Shown here piece after piece: positions 36,711 to 49,064 of a stretch of 64,000 nucleotides of DNA. The stretch lies in NCBI GenBank assembly GCA_000969725.1, contig JXSR01S004109.1; one strand, 5' to 3'. Under the pieces are notes generated by a model. That model was not told where the DNA came from and searched no databases. It worked only from the letters and a program-made list of their open reading frames with translations. Both the position numbers and the translations under genes were made by a program. Position 1 is the stretch's first letter, and the number at the start of each line of letters is the position of its first letter. This stretch comes from Ophiothrix spiculata (Eukaryota > Echinodermata > Ophiuroidea > Amphilepidida > Ophiotrichidae).

Positions 36711-37545
36711 TCTTCAAATCCCAGAGTGTAGCTTTAATCTCATTCAGAGAAGAAATCTGATATTTGCTATAATGGCCAATTTGTATCATTTTGATGGCAT
36801 TGTATGCATATATATGGCTACAGACAGACAGACTCATACATATCCAGCACAATTCTGGCTTTAGGGCAAATTAATTTCTTTCTAAAAGCTCTTGGGAATA
36901 TTCGCATTTCTGTATTTGATTTTCCTTGTCATTATATCCCATCCTTGCTTTTGAATTGTAACGATTTTTTTGTGATAATATGATGTTATGCTTTGTGTGC
37001 CAGTAATAGATTGATAACAATTTTTGTGATAGTGATTTATAGAATTCAGAAAATATAAGGCTGTTATGACTACCGTACATGAAACATATTCATTGTACCG
37101 TTTTCAAGAATCCCCTTTCTAGCATTTATCAAGATACTCGGGACTTGTTTAAGTTATCTACTGCTTGATATGTTAAATCACCAGGCATATTGCAGCGTGT
37201 AAGTTGGCAATTAAATAACACGCTCAGTAAGCTTATTAACCAGACTTAATGTCATTCTAATCAGGTGACTTAATCAAGAGAACAGTAGCATAGTAAATTC
37301 TGTTGTAAATTTGATATTATCCAGATTGAAATTGCTGTTACCACATAATTTAAACAAGTAAACTGTGTTTTTCCATTGTAACTATACTTTATGCCTTTCT
37401 GACTTGTAAGTTTTTAGAACCATATACCACGCACATTTTATATAATGTTGAAACCTTCAAATACAAGTTAGAGTAATAAAGGTTTATTTTATGATAACCA
37501 TTTTGACTTAAACTTTTAAGTTAATTTGCAATATCTAATCAGTTT
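36711..37545 (+). repeat. Segmental duplication block R2, copy C
   Basis: Closest to copy A, including the AATATTCGCATTTCTGTATT segment that is replaced in copy B. It ends at TTTGCAATATCTAATCAGTTTTC. With 36078-36530 it forms a second R1-R2 unit. Confidence 0.85.
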
Positions 37546-37640
37546 TCATTTTCTTAACAGCTCCTCAAGCACATATATAGCTGGAATTGAACGAGGCACC
37601 TTAGTGCCCTAACCTTGATCAGGACACATTCAAATGATCA

Positions 37641-37995
37641 TAGCGTGGCCGAGCGGTTAGAGCTTTGGACTCGTAATCACATGAACTACATCTGTCGTTG
37701 GGTCGAGCCCCGGTTCTGGCACGTCTCCTTGTTTCCTTAGGCAAGAAACTTTACTCTACTTGCTTCGTGCTTCGGAAGGCACGTAAAGCTGTTGGTCCCA
37801 TCTGAAGTGTTCCTTACACACTGTCGGATGTAAAAGAACGTCACGGGCTAAGCTACGGCTGTTCGAAATAAGAGTAGGGGAACCTTCCCCGGTACCGTGA
37901 CCTTATGTCAAAATGCATCACCAACTCTAGGATCAGAGGACTACTGTATATATAGTGAATAGTCACTTCTAGCAGTTAAATAAATTGAAGACTTG
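37641..37995 (+). mobile_element. tRNA-derived SINE, near full length (about 355 bp)
   Basis: The head TAGCGTGGCCGAGCGGTTAG has a canonical A box (TGGCCGAGCGGT) as in tRNA-Leu/Ser, and GGGTCGAGCCCC acts as B box. The body continues CTCCTTGTTTCCTTAGGCAA, TTGGTCCCATCTGAAGTGTT and GTAGGGGAACCTTCCCCGGT, and ends with an A/T-rich tail AATAAATTGAAGACTTGAAA. Related fragments in the window are at 4427-4600 (-) and 47030-47165 (-), with a similar head at 61728-61878. Confidence 0.78.
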
Positions 37996-38894
37996 AAAGT
38001 CAAAAAATTTGCATGGGCTTTCAATAGAGAAAAGTCCTTATCCAAGGAAGTGCTGAGAGCATATTGAACTTTACCAGGACTAGAACCTGAGACCTTCCTG
38101 CGCTGTATATAAACACAGATTTTGGAACACAGTCTGTGATATAAACACCTGGTTCAATAAGCTTACTTGATCTGTTTTAGTTTGTTGCAAACTGAAACCC
38201 CATAACCCAAGTGTAAGCCTAAGGTGTTGGAAATATCTGATTACTGTGGATGTAAAGAAGCTTATAATGTAATCCAGGGTTAATTGGAAATACTTGCGCC
38301 AGCTCGAAATGTCTAGAAATATACATTGCAGACGTGCTGTATGGAAGCAAAAATGGGTCAAATATGAACGGAAATAAATGGAAACTTTATGAGGTGAATG
38401 TTGATGTAATAAATACTGATATGATAATGTATGAGGAAGCTTTGGTGAAAAAACACATATAGACTAGGCCACAGGCAGGCATATGCAAAGTCCTTGTTCA
38501 TAACTAACGGGTGCTTAAATTTTGTTGTTCATCTTCTATTTCAAGATTTTATTCTTATGGTTTTGAAGGGTTTCGGATTTTGTTGAAATTTTGTTTTTAT
38601 TTTTCAAATGTTTGACCGTCCCCATGGCCCACAAGTTAGTTTTGTCAATTGATCAAAATGAATCAAATCAAGATCTGTAATCATCAATCAATCAATCAAG
38701 TGACTTACAAGTGAAATAACACTTTCAGTCTATCATACACCAAGAAGATACTGCTATGGAAATTAACACTTCTTTGTCTATGTCTATTGAATTTGTCTGT
38801 ATTTCTGTTGAATTTCCACAATTTAGAGAAAAACTTGAACTAGTCAATCCCATTTTAGAGGCCGCAATTCTTGTAATTGTTGAAAAGTTTATAA

Positions 38895-39205
38895 CACCTT
38901 GCATTCTAGGAATATGGCCTGGAAACGTCACCTGGAAAGTGAGAGGTGTGGGGTTCAAATCCTGACAAGTCCTCATTTTTTCACTTCTGATGTATTTAAG
39001 TTTGCCAGTGTATTAAAATATCATTAGCTTGCATTCTGATGTAACGAGGCTTGTATCGTTGTTATGTTACAAGCCTGTATTGTTTCTGATCCTCCAGCAC
39101 ATTGTAAGTTATCCCCTGTTGTCATGCAATCCACACGCCCAGAAAATGAGAGGTACGTCCGGGGTTCAAATCCCAACAGGTCCTGGGTTTTTTTCACTTT
39201 CAATT
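38895..39205 (+). repeat. Two tandem units with tRNA-like B boxes
   Basis: GTGAGAGGTGTGGGGTTCAA and ATGAGAGGTACGTCCGGGGT each lead into TTCAAATCCxxACA.GTCCT and a T-run plus TTCACTT, about 210 bp apart. The following TTGCCAG and CATTCTGATGT or CATTCTAATGT are also shared. Probably a duplicated pol III SINE fragment. Confidence 0.5.
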
Positions 39206-39612
39206 TGCCAGCCTTACATTCTAATGTGACAATTATGGTCGTGGCACATATGTTGTGTAGTCCGAGGAGATTCACAAAATTTCTCAATGTGTAGATGAAA
39301 TCAACCCAAAATGGTAACATGTAGTTATTTCTCAGCATCAGTAGATGGGTAAATCACACTGCAGGTGTTTAGATAGACAACCCCTGCAGTATGACAAATT
39401 ACGTAGTGTCAAGTCCTCAAGCGATTCAAATATTTCACGCATTATCACAATTGATTGCTCACATCCATGATTTTATTACTTGTAAATTGTTCATAAAATG
39501 TTATAAATGACTTGACAGATCTGGTAGTTGGTGTTACGTTTCTAGTTAATATGTACAGGACTACTGAAAGTTTTAGTGATCTGATGATGTATTAGGAGGT
39601 AAATTATTGAAG

Positions 39613-39770
39613 GTGATGATGATGACAACGACGACGACGATAGCAACAACGACGACGATACAAAGCTCACAATTACCATAACAACAACTATGAGGATGAA
39701 GAATATTATGATGATGATGATGATAATGATGATAAAATGACAATGATGACTGTTAGCAATGATGATGCAT
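39613..39770 (+). repeat. GAT/GAC trinucleotide-rich tract
   Basis: Runs of GATGATGATGAC, ACGACGACGACGATAGC and GATGATGATGATAATGATG. On the other strand it reads as Ile/Ser/Val-rich, which explains the low-complexity reading frame there. Microsatellite. Confidence 0.8.
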
Positions 39771-40210
39771 TTAAAGATGACAATAACTTTGGAGATTACA
39801 ATGAATATCAAAAAAGAGCCAAAAATAAAAGAAATAAGCAAAATAGAATATAGTCTCACATGTAAAGATAACATTATATTTCCACTTATTTTTGACTAAA
39901 AACCCCTGTTAGTTTATATTTTACTAGGTCCACAATATAAGAACATATAGTAACAGCAACAATGTAACAGCATACTCAACACAGATTCCAATAAGACTCA
40001 GCTACTGTTCATCTTCACACCTTTACCATCCAAAGTGCTCATCTATATTCTCCGTTACCGACACAATTCCTCGCTATTGCTGTCAACTCTAATACCTTTT
40101 TAGGTATGTCTATTTTGTAATCTAAACACAGCAATTTATCACCGGGTCTATCGTCTTCCTGTGAATCCTGTCACATTATTGACTCAACAATACGGTCAGT
40201 GATATTGCGG

Positions 40211-40345
40211 CATCTTAGATACTCCGAGGAGAAATAGAGATGCCGTTTATTAATTGAGTATTGGTTATTGCTAGCTTCTTATTGAGAGGGTTTAGGATGA
40301 GAAGAAAATTGCAGCAGAAAGACATAACCATTTAGAAAAATACCA
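40211..40345 (+). repeat. 135-bp segment identical to 35559-35693 (likely source copy)
   Basis: Identical over 135 bp to 35559-35693. Its left context (CAATACGGTCAGTGATATTGCGG) recurs diverged at 41603-41628 (CAGTACGGTCAGTGAAGTTGTGG), where a diverged version of the segment also follows (CATCTAAGATGCTAC). The segment therefore belongs here, and the 35.6-kb copy is derived. Confidence 0.8.
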
Positions 40346-40543
40346 AATTGAAACAGCTTTCTGTTAAAAATGTTTGTGAAGATGTAAAAGGCAAGATGAA
40401 AGATATATGAATAGGAGGAAATAATTTTCTTGGACATATTTTTATTACCATATTTTTATACTTTGTTATTATATGTAGGTGTTGTTAATTTTGGATATTG
40501 TGCAATATTTCTACATGTTAGTTTTTACTGGCAAATTAAATTG

Positions 40544-40604
40544 TATGATATGATATGATATGATATGATATGATATGATATGATATGATATGACATGACA
40601 TGAT
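40544..40604 (+). repeat. ATATG pentanucleotide microsatellite
   Basis: About eleven tandem TATGA units, with the last few changed to CATGA. Expected to be length-variable. Confidence 0.9.
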
Positions 40605-42286
40605 GGAGTCTGGGAAAACAGTTGCATTATAAAATCTACATTTTATTTTCTGGGGAGGGTTGTCTTAACTTTATTTTGTATTATGTGTGCCATGCAGTCT
40701 TTGTGGTTTTGACCGTTCTCTATTTTATCTATGCCTATAAAAGGCAATTTTGCTTCCTGTCGCTATACCATTTATTTGAAATAAAAACAACAACCACCCA
40801 GTTTTGCCCAAATTGGTTCCTTTTTGATGCAATTTTCAAGGGAAAAAAAACACCCAATTTTACAATTTGTATGCATTTGGTCTGTGACAAAAACCCACTC
40901 ATCAATATACATGAAATTGTAAAATTATCCTCCCCAAACCATGGCACATGACTGTATACCAATATTATGTGAGAATCCCCCCAACCCGACCCCACCCTCC
41001 ACCCCCATCCCAAACTTCATTCATAACCAATCACCTTACATATTGATACCGACATGTGCCTTATTTTGATATACATCTTCAAAATGTTATACGACTGTTG
41101 GCTATGAAACAAGTGAATCATTAGTGTTCACCAAGTTTAGGGCCAATTTTCCCAAAGCTGCATCACATATCTCATTGGAATGCAATTCATACTTCGTAGG
41201 AAAATTGTAAAAAATGAAATCAGCTGATAATTTATGCAAATATTGGAAGATTTCTTTCTTGGTTTGCGCCAAAGGAGTGAGCTCAAGGATATATCACTCA
41301 CAACTACTTTTATCAAGACTTTCGACCAGAATTCTTGTAGATGATACCATTTGTTACTGTTATCTGCACAATTACCATTGGGTCTCCTTCAGAACTATAC
41401 TCACCTTGCCATCAACGTCCTATAATGCCTTTTAGGGAAATGTCATTTTTGTATTTTAAAATTCTAAATTCTTCATCTTTTTCATCAAGTCTTTAAGTAT
41501 GATAATGTCCTTTTAAGGTATCTTGTCTTTTTTGTAATCTATCATGCAAGAATTTATTATTTAGAATACGATATTGTGAAATCTGTTGCTTTATTTACTC
41601 AACAGTACGGTCAGTGAAGTTGTGGCATCTAAGATGCTACTATGAGACAGGATAGATATATTGAATTACTAGCTTGCTTTATGGGCAGTTTCTTGCTTCC
41701 ACAGATAAAATAAATATGTAGGAAAAGTTTGGAACTCTACCAAACTTCTTGGAAGGCCTCTTTTTCTGATATATTTAACCCTAACCCTACCGAATACCAA
41801 AAAATACCATTCTGCAAAGTTAGGCAAATCGAGTAAGTCCGAATACGTCATAGACCGGAGTAAGTAATGATCACGAAATCGGTGGTTTGACATATTAGTG
41901 ATAATGGATTTGGGATGCGGGAGGTGCCGGGTTTGAGCCCAGGTGGAAACCTGTTATTTTTGATTTGTAAATGTCTGAGGAGATAGGGTAGGGGAGTAGG
42001 GTCAATGTAATGTAAAGAGTAAGATTGTCAAAGATTGTAAACTACTTTGAGCTTCTTTTCTCTTTGCCATCTCATCTCATGCCAATGTGCTTTTAAGAAG
42101 AGTGTCACTGTCAGCATAGACCAGTTGAGGGGGTAACTGTCACTGTCATTACTTGTAGTTTTAAAACCAAAACGAACAAAAAGTAGACTACTTTATGAGA
42201 GTATGTGTTGTGCTGATGCATTTGAACAATGGTACCATCATGGGCATAATCTTAACTTGCAACAAGGTCACATGGGTGAGGATGAT

Positions 42287-42443
42287 CAGTGGCGGCAGAA
42301 GGTTAACATTTTAGGGGGCGGTTAATTAAAAAAAAATCAATTTCCTTTCCTTTGATTTTTTTTTTGTTGAGGGGGTCCATCCCCCCCTTCGTGAAATTTT
42401 AATAGGGGAGGACATGTCCCCCCCCCCGCTTCCACCGCCTATG
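42287..42443. mobile_element. 157-bp hAT-type MITE
   Basis: The left end CAGTGGCGGCAGAAGG and right end CTTCCACCGCCTATG are imperfect inverted repeats. The flanks AGGATGAT (42279-42286) and AGGCTGAT (42444-42451) fit an 8-bp duplication with one change. The interior has G and C homopolymer runs. Confidence 0.72.
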
Positions 42444-45133
42444 AGGCTGATTACTTAATAAAATGACATCAACAGTACCACACAGTGATCTAGCATTTGA
42501 TTGGCATGAGTGTATTGTTGTAGTGCACATTTATTTATTTATAGTTCGTTTCTATCAAATGCTCACACTGACAAAGACTCGACCTACTGAGCTTATTCAT
42601 CATCACAAATAAAAAAAACTATGAAGTTTTAAAATTTGACACAGGTGTACAAACCAAGGCTTGATCTATATGCCAATGGTTACTGTCATGCATGCATACT
42701 GTCATGCACTGTAATATGGAGGTGATAATTCTCTGAAAAAATACTGGTGACATTTTAGGGCAGATGATATTGCCAAGATGAGAGATACTTGAATGGAAGG
42801 AAACAGTATTTCCTGAATACCTCATGGGATCAAAAATGAATGTGACTCATTGCTGGGGACTATTGCAGAATTATGGCAGGTTGCATGTCAAGTTAAGGTT
42901 TGGTATGCAGATCAAGTAGGGCATTGATCTGTTTCCCCTCACAGGTAAGGCATTTTACCGCCCTCCTCTATTTTGACCTCCCTCCCTTATCGACAGGGTT
43001 CCTTCTTCTCCCAAGTAGGCATTGTATTTTTTCCTTCCGCAATGCAGTTCTGTGGTGGACGGTTAACATGCGTCACCTTTTTCATGGTATTCTAAATGGT
43101 AAATGTGATTAAAACATCCCCTTCCTTTTCTTTCACTCCTGTGCTCTTTCCCTACTTGGTTTTCCATGGAATGCATACCAGTAATATCCTAGTTGCAAGT
43201 CTGTAGAGGAAATTCCTTCCACCTACTTTCCACTGAATGAAGTTGGGACATTGGCTGTTGGGTGATACTTATGGATACAGTTTTGTCTCAGCTTATTGTC
43301 ACAATTGAAGACATGATTTTTTCTGAAATAAGCATCCCAAATCTCTCAAGGGACATATGTCTAAAAGATGTGAGATTTTCACTGTGAGTTGATCTCATGC
43401 CATCTTGATTTCATTCATATTATATATACGCAATAATACTTACGATAAGATTAGAACATAACCAATGCACATGTCTCACAAGTTACAACTGTCCCACAGC
43501 CTTTAGCCTTTCACGGCCTCCGTACCATCTGGCACAGTATACAACATCATTTGCTTGGAGAGAGTGAAGGGGCCATGTCTTCAATACAACATCATTTAAC
43601 CAGTGGGTTTAGTATGTGTATGAATATTTGGACCCTTTTTTGATACAAAATCTGTTGGGACTACACTTTCTGTTTTTTAACATGATATTGTATGATGGGA
43701 ACGCTTCTTTTCCTCTTTAAACCCATTAGGTTAGTGACTTTGTTGGATCAGAAACTTTGTCCACTTTTCACACCCAAATTGCATTTCACAAGGTTCTGTT
43801 TGTCATCTGCGGGCCCCACAAACACATGTTCAACATTGGCTGATCGTTTCATCGTCACTGCGGTTTTTAGGTGTTTGAAAGTAGCGTTGGGGTCATTCGC
43901 GGGTCGCTACGCGTCATGGTCATATGCCTTCATTGTTGGCATACTTAGCACCTGGTGACAGAATAGATGAAACGGTCTCATTACTATATCTTGTGGATGT
44001 CAAAGTGTGGGATTAGGTGATGATGAAATATATACCAGAATATTGAGTGATATGTGAGAGGCATTGTAGCTTGGTGTGAGACTCTATATAGAGAGTGTAA
44101 GTCTGCAGTAAACGTGTGCAGCCAGGATGTATAGAAATTTGGATCTTAACAATGAATTTAGTAGTATTATCTCAAATGGTGGTTTAAGTGATATTCAGCA
44201 CCTATCGATCAAAATTAAATGATGAAAATATTTTTTCAAAGCTAGGTCCTTACAGATGCTTCTATTTTCTATTCTATTTCTATAATTGTTGAAAGATATT
44301 AAAATCTGGAATTATAGTAAATAAAAGCCCTTTTGATAAAAGCAACAAATTCCAGCGAAACCAGGCACTTTAAACCAACCTACAAATCAACATGATTTTT
44401 CCTTGAAAAAAACCTTGACATAGGGTTGAGCCCCACCCCTGTCTTCCCTTCCGATATATATATAAACCCTCCCTAGTCCTACTACATTTTGTGATCATTC
44501 AGATGCACTTTGTTCATGTTTTAAAGTTTTATTTCAAAAAAGAGTGAAGTTGTTCAAGAAATACAAGTGCTGTAGTATCTTGATGCGAAGTATTGACTTG
44601 TTCCTTCCCATTAGAAATGCCACTGATATACTATTCATTACAACATGGCTTTTAGCAATGAGATTTGTGGAGGTAGCCAAGCAAAGCGAGGTCTCGACTT
44701 TGAGTCGGCTATGACATTCTCATTGACTGTTTGTTTGCTTGTTCTGTAAATGTGATCTATTGCTCAATATATCATGCGATTAAAGGATTTTGTGTATTCA
44801 TTTTTCCTAAATTGCTTCCATTTTGATATTGTAATTTATTTTGTTAAAATTCATGTAAATCAAGTAATTATCTTTTGTTTTATAAACAACATATATCATA
44901 TATGTAAATTGTTTTTAAATGTTTGTAAATTGCAAGGGATTTGAATAAATATGATTATATTTTACTTGGATATGTGCATTATGATTAAATTTTTATGGTA
45001 AGAAATATTTTGAAGTATAAAAATATTTGAAAAATAACACCACTGAATTTCACCAACTTCAACTTAAAAAAACCAACTGTATTCTCAAGCTATTGGATCT
45101 GAAGTTACGAAAAATTACTTTAGTCTGACTTAA

Positions 45134-45481
45134 AGCAATACTATAAAGTGTTAAAAATGAAGCACCCCCTGTGACCCATGACTTTTGATTTTTGGAGCTT
45201 ATTGGGTTTGTTTTTGGTAGATATAAATACCCTCCAAACGATTTGGCTCAAAGATGCTTACTTTTTCTGTTATGGCCATTTGTTGAATTAATTTTCGGGA
45301 TCCCGAATTTAATTCAACATGTATTAGTATAGGAAAGCATGCATGTCCTTTTTATTCATTTTTCAGTGCAAAACAATTTTTTCACAAAATACACTTGAAA
45401 ACGCTTTTAGATGGTCACATTCCTTCATTTTATGAAGTTTTTACTATAAATCATTTTTGATCAAAATTTTATAGTATTGCT
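45134..45481. mobile_element. TTAA-flanked MITE, family B full copy (348 bp)
   Basis: Terminal inverted repeats AGCAATACTATAAA and TTTATAGTATTGCT are perfect over 14 bp and sit between TTAA at 45130-45133 and TTAA at 45482-45485. There is no coding sequence. Related copies are at 61883-62125 and, more diverged, at about 53070-53234. The TTAA duplication suggests mobilisation by a piggyBac-like transposase. Confidence 0.8.
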
Positions 45482-46494
45482 TTAACAGTGTCAATCCTAA
45501 AAAATTCGAACAGAAATAAGTTGCAAACCTAATCTGTCAGTTACATTACATCAGTTTTACAAAGTATTGAATCTTTAGATGAATGCCAAAATGGATACAT
45601 TCAAAATCAGCAAAACATGAAGATTGCACCTATTGAAAAATTGACCATGTTACTTGCGGCACGTGTCGCTATGATTCATGATGAATACATCTTCCTCTCC
45701 ATGGCCCTCTGAAGACCTTATGTGGCATCCTGGGATTCAGTGGTTGGTTGCTCGGCCAAACGAGGAAGAAACGAACATCATAAGATGCCTGTCATCGCTA
45801 GTTAGCATATGGTTTGCCTCACATATGGTCTCATTTTTTAAGTTGGGACCCAAACGCATTACATTGGTGTTTTAGTGAAATATAGCCTCTTCTTATATAA
45901 AACCCTCCAGATTTCCAAAAATATACATCTTAAGTGCATATAAGTATATATATCCTGAAAGCTAATTGTGTCAGCATTTTCAAAATGTGCATATAAAGTC
46001 AAGCATACAGTGTGGCTAAGAGTTATACAGGGTGAGACAAACAAAAGTATCGTCAAAATGATCGTCACTTGTTTGACATCCAGACAAAAAACAGGACTTG
46101 TTGAACAAATAGTTTAGCCTATTGCCCATCCATACATATCCGAAAAAAAGTTCATCATCAATGTTGCATATATTATACAGGGTGTTACAAATTTAAGAGT
46201 TAATTGCAGCTTGTAGTGTTTATATTCAGCAAAGTGTGTCCTAGGCATAAAATGTAGCAGATTAGCATTGTATTTAACATTGCTTAACATGATGAAACAA
46301 ATATGAATCTCAATTTTGTTATTTGAGTAATTTTAAGATTGATTAAATTGATTAAAACCCTCCTCTTGTTAACAATTGGTATAATTAATTTCAACTTTCT
46401 ACCCCACACCCCAAGACCTCATTACCATCCCCTCTATCATCTTCTTGAACTAAAACGTCCTCTTTTACCTTTTTTACCACTTATTTGCCCTGAT

Positions 46495-46565
46495 ATCCTC
46501 CTCTACCTCCTCTTTGATACCAATTCCTCCTCTACCTCCTCCTCCTCTACCTCCGCCACCACCCC
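46495..46565 (+). repeat. CCTCCTCTA pyrimidine-rich repeat
   Basis: Repeats of TCCTCCTCTACCTCC on a strongly C/T strand, within a wider C/T-rich stretch beginning near 46395. Low complexity. Confidence 0.75.
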
Positions 46566-46869
46566 TGGCTAATTGTGTTTATCAAACCGTAGCAATTACT
46601 GATTGAATTATTTATTATTTTATTCTTCTGGAAATGAAAGACCATTAATCTAGCTTTCTATTAAGCCCCTAAACAAGTTTATTTTGGTTCCCATAGTGAA
46701 AATATACTGAAAAAGAGCATATATTTTAGATAGAAATGTAACAAAACCACCTTTTATTGGGTCCGAACTTAAAAAATGAGACCATATAGAACTTAAAGGA
46801 GAATTAATAATCAAGATACAAGTGTGTCTGTTGAGTATAATTTACATGATGCTATCGGATAGTTTATAT

Positions 46870-47000
46870 TATTTACATGATACTTCTGGAAATCGAATGA
46901 AGATCACTGAGGTATCATTTTAATCCTTATAACATGGTATTTTCAAATATTAAAATAAGTGAAAATGACAAGAGGCTGGTTTGGGATGGACGGTCTCATA
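46870..47000 (+). repeat. Dispersed repeat shared with 55280-55430
   Basis: CTTCTGGAAATCGAATGAAG, ACTGAGGTATCATTTTAATCC and GGCTGGTTTGGGATGGACGG correspond in order to phrases at 55280-55430. No ends are visible, and the family is unknown. Confidence 0.6.
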
Positions 47001-47029
47001 TGTACCAAAGAAACATAGACTCACCAGGT

Positions 47030-47165
47030 ATACACTGTATGCAGCGCCCCAAGAAGGAGCATTCGTACAGGGGACCCACGGCTTTACGTGACTGTCCGAC
47101 CACAGCGCAAGTAAAGTTTCTTGCCCAAGGAAACAAGGAGACGAAAACCACTAGATTGGACTATG
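47030..47165 (-). mobile_element. tRNA-derived SINE body fragment, antisense
   Basis: On the - strand it carries CGTCTCCTTGTTTCCTTGGG then CAAGAAACTTTACTTGCGCT, matching the body of the SINE at 37641-37995. It ends with GCTCCTTCTTGGGGCGCTGC, as in the copy at 4427-4600. The tRNA-like head is missing. Confidence 0.6.
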
Positions 47166-47173
47166 ACCCTGTC

Positions 47174-47613
47174 ATATACCTAACACTTCATCAGAAATGT
47201 GTCAGTTTTGTGTTATGTCTGCTATGAAGATGAGTATAGTCCTGGATCATGTTGAAGTAATCATTGATAGAAGGGTCCCAAAAGTATAGCCTGTCACAGT
47301 CCTGAAGCTATGTATAGATTGGTCTATGATAGCTGCTGAACGAACGAAGACTTGCAAGGTTGGCCATTTCTTAATATACCTAACACTTCATCAGAAATGT
47401 GTCATTTCTGTGTTATGTCTGCTATGAAGATGATGAGTATAGTCCTGGATAATGTTGATGTAATCATTGATAGAAGGGTCCCAAAAGTATCACCTGTCCT
47501 GAAGCTATGTATAGATTGGTCTATGATAGCTGCCAAACACTTGCAAAGTTGGACATTTCATAATATACCTAACACTTCATCAGAAATGTGTCATTTTTGT
47601 GTTATGTCTGCTA
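47174..47613 (+). repeat. Tandem duplication, about 190-200-bp unit, 2.2 copies
   Basis: The phrase ATATACCTAACACTTCATCA starts units at 47174, 47374 and 47563, followed each time by GAAATGTGTCA.TTTTGTGTTATGTCTGCTAT. The first two units continue AGTCCTGGAT.ATGTTGA.GT and ATTGATAGAAGGGTCCCAAA. The third is cut after about 50 bp. Period differences come from small indels. Confidence 0.88.
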
Positions 47614-48435
47614 TTTAGATGCATTGATGGAAGGGCCTGGGCCACTCAAGTTCAAAAGTGACAGGCATGTGTGGACCTCAGCAGCAAATCAAGGGGCATT
47701 GCTTTAACTAAATGATTAATAAAAGTTTGTTTGTTTTACCCCCTTAATTATCGTGGTGATGTCATCTTGATGAGGAGAGTGAGAGAATGCTGTTGTGTTT
47801 AATAGCTGTCATTTTTGTTCTGTTAATAAAGTGAGAAATGTTAATAAGAAAACTGTCTGTTTAAGTGACAAGTTTGGAGTGTGATGGAGGCCCTAGACCT
47901 GAAATCTAGATATTCTGATGTGCCAGACCAGTGTAAAATTATCTTGAAACTTGAAAAATCATAACACTAATCCTTATTTTCAACTCTATTCAATTCCCAA
48001 TCTTAGTCCGTACTGGAAACTTCTGTTAGAAACATAACCCTTTTATTCCTAAAATTTAAATCTTTGATGACAAAATTAATCTAAAAGCAATGCTTATCTA
48101 CTCCTAAATATTTATCCCTAATCACTACAGTAATCCTAAATTATAATAGCCATCATATCCTAACCCTAATCTTTAACCATAACCTCAATTGAAAATCCTA
48201 AACCTACAATCAGGGAAGAAAGTCGTTGGAACACTCGAGTCTTTTCAGGAGCATTCATCCGTTTGAAGGCAATAAAGCACTCTTCTCTTCTGACCATCCC
48301 CTTCCTCACCCCTGTTTCAATGTTGGATGTAAAGATGCTCCTTGTGTTCGGATCAACATTGAGTGGGGAACGGGGAAAGCGTGCGAAATCAATGACATGC
48401 ACAGATAATTGTGCCAAGACTTTTTCCCCTGATTG

Positions 48436-48755
48436 TCTGAGTGCAGATCAAAATAGCTCCAAAAGTATAAGAGATGTGAAGCTCAAATTTTCAGAGAATG
48501 TTTAATTTTTAATATTTTATGCTCATGTAAACATTTATTGCAAAATCATATTGCAGTTGGATAGTCCACTTTATTTTACTTTTCAAATTGATAGGATGCA
48601 GTTCAAAATAATGCATCTGTTTTCAGGGTTTTTGCTATAACTCCAAAACTATAAGAGATATGAGCCTCAAATTTTTAGAAAATGTTTAAAATACAATAGT
48701 TTATGCTCACAACGGAAATTTGGGTGGAAATCATGAAGTTGGATATCATGCAGTC
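48436..48755 (+). repeat. Diverged tandem duplication, about 190-bp period
   Basis: ATAGCTCCAAAAGTATAAGAG and ATAACTCCAAAACTATAAGAG, each followed by ATGTGAAGCTCAAATTTTCAG or ATATGAGCCTCAAATTTTTAG and then TTTATGCTCA and GTTGGATA. Non-coding. Confidence 0.65.
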
Positions 48756-49064
48756 TGACGGACAAACCTTCAGACATTGATTGGTGACATTTAAATATCA
48801 CGTTCAATGTTGTCGAATAATATCCTAAGGTCATTGCTCAATGTAAGAAAACTAACATACCCCTCTGATGACGTTTATATATATGGGTGTGTACTCCCCA
48901 AACAAATAATTTCTTAAATACAAATACATAATTTCTCTCAAATTTCAAATGAACATTTGTTTAGTGTTGCTTAAACAAAATTAGGCCTATAAAAGATGTT
49001 ACGACCCAAAACAAGGATCAAGGTCAGAATTAACCTTTCGGGTTCGAGCTAAAAGCAAAGCAAG

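Larger units (their letters stand above)
39990..41690 (+). repeat. Old tandem duplication (40.0-40.3 and 41.34-41.69 kb)
   Basis: The two blocks share, in order, TTTTAGGTATGTC or TTTAAGGTATCTTGTC, TTTTGTAATCTA, ACTCAACAATACGGTCAGTGA or ACTCAACAGTACGGTCAGTGA, GGCATCT.AGAT and CTAGCTT. They are strongly diverged with indels, so the duplication is ancient. The sequence between (40346-41340) is not part of it. Confidence 0.55.

Noticed and set aside
39542-39874. A 110-codon Ile/Ser/Val-rich open frame on the - strand
   Set aside because: It is created by the GAT/GAC trinucleotide repeat.
43692-43958. An 88-codon frame
   Set aside because: No motif or homology that I recognise, no repeat structure to explain it, and it is short enough to be chance.
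47174-47613. A CRISPR-like repeat array
   Set aside because: This is eukaryotic DNA; the units are long direct duplications with no short spacers.
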